A stretch of 6,624 nt of DNA. It comes from DASXPG01 sp035559335 (GTDB lineage Bacteria; Gemmatimonadota; Gemmatimonadetes; Gemmatimonadales; JACORV01). A program made the translations under genes and the position numbers. Below the pieces are notes generated by a model. It was not told the origin of the DNA and ran no database searches. It saw nothing but the letters and a program-made list of their open reading frames with translations. Of the stretch, positions 1-4,608 are shown in pieces. The stretch is taken from contig DATMBH010000203.1 in the NCBI GenBank assembly GCA_035559335.1, positions 1 through 6,624 on the forward strand. Reading direction: 5' to 3'. Positions within the stretch are counted from its first letter, which is position 1, and each line of letters begins with the position of its first letter.

Positions 1-74
1 AGCTTGGCCGACTGCGGATGGACCGGTGCTGCCGCGACCAGAACTGCTGCGACAACAATCGCCGGTATCCTCAT
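1..74 (-). CDS. Partial exported protein, N-terminus only (unknown function)
   Basis: Only the first 24 codons lie inside the window; the gene runs off the left edge. Read on the minus strand from ATG at 74-72, it gives a basic start (MRIP), a hydrophobic core (AIVVAAVLVAAAP) and then VHPQSAK, which is a typical Sec signal peptide with possible cleavage after the alanine-rich stretch. A strong Shine-Dalgarno sequence, GGAGG, lies 6 bases upstream of the ATG, and a candidate promoter sits a little further up. The gene is divergent from the propeller gene starting at 216 and could be functionally related to it, but this is a guess. The mature protein is not visible, so no function can be named. 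The start is well supported by the SD plus signal peptide. Confidence 0.68.
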   Translation of the reverse strand, partial: MRIPAIVVAAVLVAAAPVHPQSAK

Positions 75-100
75 CAAAGCCTCCGGAATTTGGGTGGCCC

Positions 101-130
101 ATAATGCGCCTGACACCCCGACCGCAGCAA
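101..130 (-). promoter_or_regulatory. Candidate promoter for the leftward exported-protein gene
   Basis: On the minus strand TTGCTG (130-125) and CATTAT (106-101) are separated by 18 bases. They match the sigma70 hexamers at 3/6 and 4/6 positions. Transcription would begin near 94, leaving a leader of about 20 bases that contains the GGAGG ribosome-binding site. The placement fits the gene, but the hexamers alone are weak evidence. Confidence 0.33.
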
Positions 131-215
131 GGGGGAACCGGACACCTGTGTTCAGCGCTCTCATCTGGCCATGCGTATGTTCCGATACCCCAACAACCAA
201 ATTGCGGGAGCAGCT

Positions 216-1226
216 ATGTCGGCCACTGGCATCATTCGAGTTGTTGTCACCGCTGCCTCGCTGGCGGTCGTCGCTTCGCCGCTCGGCGCCCAGGCCCCAG
301 TCATCCAGGAGTTCCCGGTCCCGTGGGAGCGCACCAGGCCCCGTGATCCCTGGGTGGACCGCGAGGGGAACGTGTGGTTCGTGGGTCAGACCGGTCACTA
401 TGTCGCGAGGTTCGACCCTCGTACCCAGCAGTTCCAGCGTTTCGACCTGGAACAGGGTGCCGGTCCCCACAACTTGATTGTGGACGACCGGGGAATGGTG
501 TGGTACTCCGGTAACCTCCGAGGCTACATCGGTCGTCTCGATCCGCGCGATGGCAGCATCACCCGGTTTCCGATGCCTGACAGCACGGTTCGCGACCCGC
601 ACACCCTGATCTTCGACCGCAACGGCGACATCTGGTTCACTGCGCAGCAGGCGAATGTCATCGGCAAACTCACGGTGTCCACCGGGCAGATACGTCTGGT
701 GCGTCCCAGCGTGCCGAGGGCGCGACCGTACGGGATTGTCATGGACCCGCGAGGCGAGCGCCCGTGGATCGTGTTGTTCGGCACCAATCGCATCGCTACG
801 GTTGATCCCCGCTCCTTCGAGCTGACCGAGTATGAGATACCGCGTCCCGAGGCTCGGCCGCGCCGCCTCGCGGTAACTTCGGACGGAGCGGTGTGGTACG
901 GCGACTACGCCGCGGGCATGCTGGGCAGGTTCGATCCGGCGTCGCGCCAATTCGAGGAGTACCCGTTGCCTAGCGGGCAGCGCTCCGGCCCGTACGCGAT
1001 GACCGTTGACGACCAGGACCGAATCTGGGTGGTGGAGACGCGGGTACAGCCCAACCAGTTCGTCGGATTCGACTCCAGGACCCGGCGGGTGGTCGCCACG
1101 GCGCCGGTCCCGAGCGGCGGAGGGGCGGTGCGCCACATGTTCTTCCATCGGCCGACGCGGACCATCTGGTTCGGCACCGACACCAACCAACTGGGTCGCG
1201 GGCAGGTTTCGAGTCCAGTGCCGTGA
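216..1226 (+). CDS. Secreted Vgb-like (virginiamycin B lyase family) beta-propeller
   Basis: The 336-residue product starts with a Sec signal peptide (residues 1-27, hydrophobic core about 6-21, probable cleavage in the GAQA-P region). It then has about seven blade repeats of 40-45 residues. Each repeat has the pattern (D/N)G-x-(V/I)W(F/Y)...(I/V)GR(F/L)DP...F..(F/Y)(P/E)(L/M/I)P: for example GNVWFVGQ, GMVWYSGN, GDIWFTAQ, GAVWYGDY, DRIWVVET and RTIWFGTD. This is the streptogramin-lyase seven-bladed propeller fold. Several blades begin GPHNL, DPHTL, RPYGI or VRHMF, where true Vgb places functional histidines in its late blades; here the late blades read RPRRL, SGPYAM and VRHMF, so lyase activity should not be assumed. 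ATG 216 is preferred over in-frame ATGs at 171 and 177: it has GGGAG five bases upstream and puts the signal peptide at the N-terminus. Its stop overlaps the next gene by 4 bases, so the two are probably co-translated. Confidence 0.88.
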   Translation: MSATGIIRVVVTAASLAVVASPLGAQAPVIQEFPVPWERTRPRDPWVDREGNVWFVGQTGHYVARFDPRTQQFQRFDLEQGAGPHNLIVDDRGMVWYSGNLRGYIGRLDPRDGSITRFPMPDSTVRDPHTLIFDRNGDIWFTAQQANVIGKLTVSTGQIRLVRPSVPRARPYGIVMDPRGERPWIVLFGTNRIATVDPRSFELTEYEIPRPEARPRRLAVTSDGAVWYGDYAAGMLGRFDPASRQFEEYPLPSGQRSGPYAMTVDDQDRIWVVETRVQPNQFVGFDSRTRRVVATAPVPSGGGAVRHMFFHRPTRTIWFGTDTNQLGRGQVSSPVP

Positions 1227-1801
1227 GGGCTGCGGTGCGTCGCGCCGGGCTCGCTGCCTTGTTGGCGCTGGGTGGGGCGTTCGCTGTGGCGGGCGCCCCG
1301 CTTCGCACGCACCCGGATGGGCCGCCACTGCGCCACACTGGGGGCTTCGGGGAGCCGACCTGCGAGGTGTGCCACATGGGCGATGCGCCTAACGATCCTG
1401 CTGGCTCACTCCGTCTCGAAGGCGTGCCCGCGCGCTGGGACCCCGGAGGCTCCTACGAGCTGGTCGTGGTGCTCGATCATCCTGAGCTGCAGCGCGCCGG
1501 ATTCGAGCTGGCGGTGCGGTTCGCGGAGGGCGGTGAGGCCGGGCGCCAGGCAGGCGTGCTGGAGCCCGCGGGGCCGCGCGCCAGAGTCAGCCTCGACTCC
1601 GCCTCCGGCGTGTGGTATGCCCACCACACCCTGCTCGGCACCGAGGTGGTCGGCCATAGCACCAGGTGGCAGATCCGCTGGACCGCTCCCTCAGCAGCGG
1701 CCGGTCCGGTGGTGATTCACGTGGCCGCAAACGCCGCGAACGACGACGCCTCGCCGCTCGGCGATCGGATTTACACGGGTGCGTGGTTTGCAAGACGCTG
1801 A
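1223..1801 (+). CDS. Exported monohaem c-type Reeler-domain ('choice-of-anchor V'-like) protein
   Basis: The 192-residue product starts at GTG 1223, overlapping the propeller stop codon as GTGA. There is no strong SD, so translation probably depends on coupling. Residues 1-25 form a signal peptide (RAAVRR, then an Ala/Leu/Gly core, AVAGA). A single haem c motif, CEVCH, is at residues 47-51 within a GGFGEPTCEVCHMG context. From about 62 to 185 the protein has Reeler-type features: GGSYELVVVL, the AGFELAVRF strand, WYAHHTL (131-137), RWQIRWTAP (148-156) and the end signature NAANDDASPLGDRIYT (170-185). Short haem-motif-plus-Reeler proteins are known in soil bacteria and are annotated 'choice-of-anchor V'. 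Haem attachment would occur in the periplasm. The distal axial ligand cannot be assigned. The partner and electron-transfer role are inferred only from the coupling with the propeller gene. Confidence 0.82.
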   Translation: MRAAVRRAGLAALLALGGAFAVAGAPLRTHPDGPPLRHTGGFGEPTCEVCHMGDAPNDPAGSLRLEGVPARWDPGGSYELVVVLDHPELQRAGFELAVRFAEGGEAGRQAGVLEPAGPRARVSLDSASGVWYAHHTLLGTEVVGHSTRWQIRWTAPSAAAGPVVIHVAANAANDDASPLGDRIYTGAWFARR

Positions 1802-1806
1802 GGGGG

Positions 1807-1838
1807 CTAAAACTCTAAGGCGCTAAGACGCTAAGGCG
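1807..1838. repeat. Period-8 tandem repeat (CTAAGRCG)
   Basis: Four consecutive octamers fill this stretch just after the Reeler gene stop: a degenerate CTAAAACT, then CTAAGGCG, CTAAGACG and CTAAGGCG. The last units recur next to the sigma factor stop (CTAAGGCG at 3678-3685, preceded by a related CATAGGCG at 3670-3677). It does not read as a protein extension and forms no clear hairpin or T-tract, so it is not an obvious terminator. The rest of 1802-1873 shows no gene. Confidence 0.7.
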
Positions 1839-1873
1839 GGAAGAACCGTGCTCTACTGTGCCATCTGTCTTCA

Positions 1874-1947
1874 TGCGCCGGACAGGAGTCGAACCTGTGA
1901 CCTTTAGCTCCGGAGGCTAACGCTCTATCCAGCTGAGCTACCGGCGC
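1874..1947 (-). tRNA. tRNA-Arg (anticodon CCG)
   Basis: The 74-nt cloverleaf on the minus strand has acceptor GCGCCGG/CCGGCGC with all seven pairs, D-arm GCTC/GAGC, anticodon stem TTAGC/GCTAA with loop CTCCGGA, variable AGGTC, and T-arm ACAGG-TTCGACT-CCTGT. The discriminator is A and no CCA is encoded (TGA follows). Anticodon CCG reads CGG. It is the last tRNA of the array. Its acceptor end and 3' flank resemble those of tRNA-Arg(ACG), suggesting an ancient duplication. Confidence 0.97.
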
Positions 1948-1957
1948 GCAGTGACGG

Positions 1958-2000
1958 GTCGGGCGTCGGGCCAGAGGTCGGGTTCCTCTTTCCCTGGCCC
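1958..2000 (-). repeat. GTCGGG repeats and a possible stem between tRNA-Pro and tRNA-Arg(CCG)
   Basis: GTCGGG occurs at 1958, 1965 and 1977 on the plus strand. On the tRNA strand GGGCCAG (2000-1994) pairs with CTGGCCC (1974-1968), and an inner AGAGG/CCTCT stem can form in the same loop. It could act as a processing signal in the precursor, or it may simply be repeat-derived spacer. The evidence is only base pairing. Confidence 0.35.
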
Positions 2001-2020
2001 TGACCCCTGCCTCTCCACAG

Positions 2021-2095
2021 TCGGGGTGGGCGGATTTGAACCGCCGACCTCCTGGTCCCGAACCAGGCGCGCTAACCGGGCTACGCTACACCCCG
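2021..2095 (-). tRNA. tRNA-Pro (anticodon CGG)
   Basis: The 75-nt cloverleaf has acceptor CGGGGTG/CACCCCG, a D-arm with GCGT/GCGC stem, anticodon stem CCTGG/CCAGG with loop TTCGGGA, variable AGGTC, and T-arm GGCGG-TTCAAAT-CCGCC. The discriminator is A and CCA is not encoded. The C1-G72 end pair and A73 are typical of bacterial tRNA-Pro. Anticodon CGG reads CCG, which is common in this GC-rich sequence. It sits 73 bases from the Arg(CCG) gene and 74 from the Arg(ACG) gene. Confidence 0.97.
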
Positions 2096-2116
2096 AAAAG
2101 GACAGCGGGCAGCAAT

Positions 2117-2133
2117 CAGGTTACAGGTTACAG
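2117..2133. repeat. Period-7 tandem repeat (CAGGTTA)
   Basis: CAGGTTA occurs twice directly in tandem (2117-2123 and 2124-2130), followed by a partial CAG, inside the spacer between tRNA-Arg(ACG) and tRNA-Pro. It is short and could be chance alone, but it is one of several short-period repeats found in the spacers of this tRNA array. Confidence 0.5.
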
Positions 2134-2169
2134 CTCGCCGCCCCTCCGTGCTCTGTGCTTCTACCTTCA

Positions 2170-2243
<74 letters not shown>

Positions 2244-2246
2244 GAG

Positions 2247-2320
<74 letters not shown>

Positions 2321-2332
2321 GACAGACAGATC

Positions 2333-2401
2333 GCAGAGGCACAGAGGCACAGGGGTACAGAAGGGACGGGGGGTCGGTCGGCGGTGCCTCTGTGCCTCTG
2401 C
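2333..2401 (-). repeat. Perfect 18-bp inverted repeat built from GAGGCACA octamers
   Basis: The arm at 2333-2350 (GCAGAGGCACAGAGGCAC) is an exact reverse complement of 2384-2401, with a 33-base loop. The left arm lies in a period-8 array: GAGGCACA (2336), GAGGCACA (2344), GGGGTACA (2352), GAAGGGAC (2360). In the tRNA precursor this would form a strong stem starting about 8 bases after the 3' end of tRNA-Gly. No T-tract follows, so it looks less like a terminator than a processing or stabilising element, or a mobile repeat. Confidence 0.85.
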
Positions 2402-2409
2402 CTCTTAGG

Positions 2410-2482
2410 AGCGGGAAACGGGACTCGAACCCGCGACCCCAACCTTGGCAAGGTTGTGCTCTACCAACTGAGCTATTCCCGC
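2410..2482 (-). tRNA. tRNA-Gly (anticodon GCC)
   Basis: The 73-nt cloverleaf has acceptor GCGGGAA/TTCCCGC, D-arm GCTC/GAGC, anticodon stem CAACC/GGTTG with loop TTGCCAA, variable GGGTC, and T-arm GCGGG-TTCGAGT-CCCGT. The discriminator is T(U), usual for bacterial tRNA-Gly, and CCA is not encoded. Anticodon GCC reads GGC and GGU. Its 5' end is a single base from the encoded CCA of tRNA-Ala. Confidence 0.97.
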
Positions 2483-2483
2483 G

Positions 2484-2559
<76 letters not shown>

Positions 2560-2629
2560 ACGATTGTGCGCCCCCCTTAGCCCCTGCCCGCGACCCCTCC
2601 CGACCGGGGTCTTCCGCTGGGAGCCCGGT

Positions 2630-2658
2630 AACGTATTTTGATGGCCCGTCCCAGTCAA
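2630..2658 (-). promoter_or_regulatory. Sigma70-type promoter for the tRNA array
   Basis: On the minus strand TTGACT (2658-2653; 5/6 to TTGACA) is followed after exactly 17 bases by TACGTT (2635-2630; T1, A2 and T6 conserved). Just downstream is a GC-rich ACCGGGC stretch, reminiscent of the discriminator of stringently controlled stable-RNA promoters. Transcription would start near 2623, about 64 bases before tRNA-Ala. This is the best promoter match in the window. Confidence 0.62.
2634..2639 (+). promoter_or_regulatory. Possible -10 element for the sigma factor gene
   Basis: TATTTT followed by G lies on the plus strand and overlaps the opposite-strand tRNA -10 by two bases. It would start transcription near 2646 and give a leader of about 130 bases containing the hairpin at 2733-2752. 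No good -35 element is visible 16-18 bases upstream, so this is only a candidate. Confidence 0.22.
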
Positions 2659-2732
2659 TCGGACGGCGGCGTGAACCTTCGTGAAAGTGACGGGTATCAC
2701 GCGGCGGAGCAATCAGTTCGGGTATGAACAGC

Positions 2733-2752
2733 GCGCCGGGTCCGCCCGGCGC
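2733..2752 (+). promoter_or_regulatory. Perfect 8-bp hairpin in the sigma factor leader
   Basis: GCGCCGGG (2733-2740) pairs perfectly with CCCGGCGC (2745-2752) around the tetraloop TCCG, a UNCG-type loop. All stem pairs are G-C or C-G, so it should be very stable. It ends 22 bases before the sigma factor ATG. No T-tract follows, so it is not a standard terminator. It could protect the mRNA 5' end or modulate initiation; that role is inferred. Confidence 0.6.
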
Positions 2753-2774
2753 CTCCGTATAGAAAGAACGAGGC

Positions 2775-3674
2775 ATGGAGAAGGCGACCACAGTCCGTAA
2801 GCGCCGTCGGCCGAGCAAGCCCCTGATGCCGCTTTCCCCTGGGGAAGCGGATCGGGACATTCTCGACCAGTACCTATATGAGGTGTCGGTTACCCCGCTG
2901 CTCAAGCCGCACGAGGAAATCGAGCTGGCCAAGAAGGTGCGCGCGGGTGACCACGATTCGATGCAGGAGCTGGTGCGCCGCAACCTGCGGTTCGTCATCT
3001 CCGTGGCCAAGAAGTACCAGAACCGCGGCCTGCCGCTCACCGATCTCATCGGCGAAGGTAACGTGGGCCTGATGACCGCCGCCCGGAAGTTCGATCCGGA
3101 CCAGGGCGTGAAGTTCATCTCTTACGCCGTGTGGTGGATCCGTCAGGCGATCCTGGCCGCCCTGGCGCGGCAGGGCCGCACGGTGCGGGTGCCGCTGAAC
3201 CGTACCGCCGACCTGTCGAAGATCGTCCGCACCGCGGAGGCTCTGCGCCAGTCGCTGCGGCGTGAGCCCACACCGGAAGAGGTGTCGCGGGCTACTGGCC
3301 TGTCGCTGGAGGTGGTGCAGTCGCTCGCCGCGCTCAACAGCGGCGAGGTGCGGCTCGATGCACCGCTCGATCCTGACGGCGATCGGTCGCTCATCGAGCG
3401 GTTCGCCGTGGATGAGGCGCCTTCGGCCGAAGACCAGGCCATGGACCGGTTCCTGGCCGAAGAGATCGAAAGCGCGCTCGCCACGCTGCCGCCGCGCGAC
3501 GCCAAGGTGCTGCGCCTCTACTTCGGACTGGACGGCGGTCGCGAGCACACGCTGGAGGAAATCGGCGGCATGCTCGGCGTGACCCGCGAGCGCATCCGCC
3601 AGCTGCGGGACCGGGCCCTCAAGCGGTTGCGGGAGGGTGAGGTGGGAAAGGCGCTGGCGAGTTTTGCTGCATAG
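2775..3674 (+). CDS. rpoD: RpoD/SigA-family sigma-70 factor lacking region 1.1
   Basis: The 299-residue sigma factor directs RNA polymerase to promoters. After a short basic N-terminus (RKRRRPSK, residues 8-15), region 1.2 starts near DILDQYLYEV (28-37). Region 2 runs from about 67 to 130, with NLRFVISVAKKYQNRG (70-85), DLIGEGNVGL (90-99) and FISYAVWWIRQAI (114-126). Region 3 covers about 135-200. Region 4 (about 237-286) has LPPRDAKVLRLYFGLDG and the -35-binding helix-turn-helix TLEEIGGMLGVTRERIRQLR. Acidic region 1.1 is missing, as in Bacteroidetes primary sigma factors and in group 2 sigma factors; which of these it is cannot be decided here. After WWIRQ the E. coli T440 position is Leu. 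The only GAGG is one base from the ATG, so the ribosome-binding site is poor, and a stable hairpin precedes it. The gene is divergent from the tRNA array. Confidence 0.93.
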   Translation: MEKATTVRKRRRPSKPLMPLSPGEADRDILDQYLYEVSVTPLLKPHEEIELAKKVRAGDHDSMQELVRRNLRFVISVAKKYQNRGLPLTDLIGEGNVGLMTAARKFDPDQGVKFISYAVWWIRQAILAALARQGRTVRVPLNRTADLSKIVRTAEALRQSLRREPTPEEVSRATGLSLEVVQSLAALNSGEVRLDAPLDPDGDRSLIERFAVDEAPSAEDQAMDRFLAEEIESALATLPPRDAKVLRLYFGLDGGREHTLEEIGGMLGVTRERIRQLRDRALKRLREGEVGKALASFAA

Positions 3675-3699
3675 GCGCTAAGGCGGCAGGGGTTAGGTC

Positions 3700-3765
3700 G
3701 GTACGGAGGCAAGGAGGCGGTCGCAGCGATGCGGCCGCCTTCGAGTTTTGCTCGGCCTTCGTACC
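3700..3765 (+). repeat. Nested inverted repeats after the sigma factor gene
   Basis: An outer stem of 11 pairs (GGTACGGAGGC at 3700-3710 with GCCTTCGTACC at 3755-3765, one G-U) encloses the terminator stem. The 3700-3714 segment also resembles the reverse complement of 3767-3781 (13 of 15 positions), so two alternative outer pairings are possible. GGAGGC and CCTTCG each occur twice, which suggests local duplication. The terminator T-run lies in the internal loop of the outer stem. Confidence 0.5.
3713..3749 (+). terminator. Intrinsic terminator of the sigma factor gene
   Basis: GGAGGCGGTCGC (3713-3724) pairs with GCGGCCGCCTTC (3731-3742) through 12 pairs with two G-U wobbles, around the 6-base loop AGCGAT. 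GAGTTTT follows (T-run 3746-3749). The T-run is short and three bases from the stem, so efficiency may be moderate. It separates the sigma gene from the mla operon. Confidence 0.6.
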
Positions 3766-3798
3766 CCCTTGCCGCCATACCGCAAGTGGCGCCCTTCT

Positions 3799-3827
3799 TT
3801 CCCTAAACCCGTTTCCCACCGTATCTT
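3799..3827 (+). promoter_or_regulatory. Candidate promoter for a leaderless mlaE operon transcript
   Basis: TATCTT (3822-3827, followed by G) ends exactly 7 bases before GTG 3835, so the first base of the start codon would be +1. A weak -35 candidate TTCCCT (3799-3804) is 17 bases upstream. There is no Shine-Dalgarno sequence before GTG 3835, which fits a leaderless mRNA. The geometry is good but the hexamer matches are modest. Confidence 0.4.
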
Positions 3828-3834
3828 GCCCCAC

Positions 3835-4608
3835 GTGCTCGCGGTCTTCGGCCGGCAGGCGCTCGGCCTCATCAGGGAGTTCGGGCGGTTCGGGCTGTTC
3901 CTGTCGGACCTGGCCCGCGCCATTCCCGACGTGCGGACCTGGGGGCGGATCCTCGCTCAGCAGATGCGGCGTATCGGGGTGGACTCCCTGCCGATCGCCC
4001 TGTTCATAGCCTCGTTCACCGGCATCGTTCTGGCCCTGCTGGCCTCGTTCACCCTCACCGGCGCAGTGCCGCTGTATCTGGTGGGCACGCTGGTGGGCAA
4101 GACCATGATGCTGGAGCTGGGGCCGGTACTAACCGCGCTGGCCCTGGCCGGCCGGGTCGGAGCAACGATGGCCGCCGAGCTGGGGACGATGAAGGTGACC
4201 GAGCAGGTCGATGCGCTGGAGACGCTGGCCTACAACCCCCACGCGTACCTGGTGGTGCCGCGGGTCCTGGCCGGCACCGTCATGTTCCCGGTGATCGTGG
4301 CGTTCGCGATGGCGACCGGCTTGTTCACGGGTTGGCTGGCTGCGACGCTGCTGCTTCCGATTTCGACGCCGGAGTTCATGCGGGGGCTGCGGCTGTTCTA
4401 CAGCGACTTCGATTGGCAGTACGGCTTGATCAAGTCATCGTCGTTCGGGTTCGTCATCACTTTGATCGGCTGCTTCCTCGGACTGCACACTCGCGGTGGC
4501 GCCGAGGGGGTGGGAATAGCGACCACGCGTACGGTGGTCTACAGCGCGGCGATGGTGCTGGTGCTCGATGCTTACTGGGCCGTGACTCTGCTCAGGAAGG
4601 CCGGATGA
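3835..4608 (+). CDS. mlaE: MlaE-family ABC transporter permease (phospholipid transport)
   Basis: Inner-membrane permease of the MlaFED (MCE-type) transporter, which moves phospholipids between the inner and outer membranes. From GTG 3835 it has 257 residues, close to the roughly 260 of E. coli MlaE. An amphipathic N-terminal part (ALGLIREFGRFGLFL) precedes several hydrophobic segments, including LPIALFIASFTGIVLALLA, VMFPVIVAFAMATGLFTGWL and SSFGFVITLIGCFLGL. The family signature ELGTMKVTEQVDALETLA, then NPHAYLVVPRVLAG, is present, as is the C-terminal GGAEGVGIATTRTVVYS. The frame is open back to TTG 3748, but those 29 extra codons are rich in Pro and Arg, run through the terminator T-run and lack an SD, so 3835 is preferred. 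The stop overlaps mlaF as ATGA. Confidence 0.93.
   Translation: MLAVFGRQALGLIREFGRFGLFLSDLARAIPDVRTWGRILAQQMRRIGVDSLPIALFIASFTGIVLALLASFTLTGAVPLYLVGTLVGKTMMLELGPVLTALALAGRVGATMAAELGTMKVTEQVDALETLAYNPHAYLVVPRVLAGTVMFPVIVAFAMATGLFTGWLAATLLLPISTPEFMRGLRLFYSDFDWQYGLIKSSSFGFVITLIGCFLGLHTRGGAEGVGIATTRTVVYSAAMVLVLDAYWAVTLLRKAG

Noticed and set aside
4..477. Open plus-strand frame of 157 codons at the left edge
   Set aside because: It overlaps the better-supported propeller gene and the divergent signal-peptide gene, starts without an SD and its product has no recognisable fold or composition of a real protein.
216..1226. Functional streptogramin (virginiamycin B) resistance gene
   Set aside because: The fold matches, but the late-blade histidines are not clearly conserved, and the coupled haem protein points to another role.
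1802..1873. Terminator for the Reeler gene or for the tRNA array
   Set aside because: I looked for a GC stem with T-run on both strands and found only the CTAAGRCG repeat and the tRNA-Arg flank, so no terminator is called.
2758..2763. TATAGA as a -10 element for the sigma factor
   Set aside because: It lies only 11 bases before the ATG with no -35-like sequence upstream, and would remove most of the leader.
2874..3548. Minus-strand open frame of 224 codons inside the sigma factor gene
   Set aside because: The sense strand encodes an intact sigma-70 factor; the antisense product shows no recognisable motif.
4332..4604. Upstream extension of the mlaF frame by 91 codons
   Set aside because: It lies entirely inside mlaE in another frame. 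ATG 4605 has a good SD and matches the family N-terminus.
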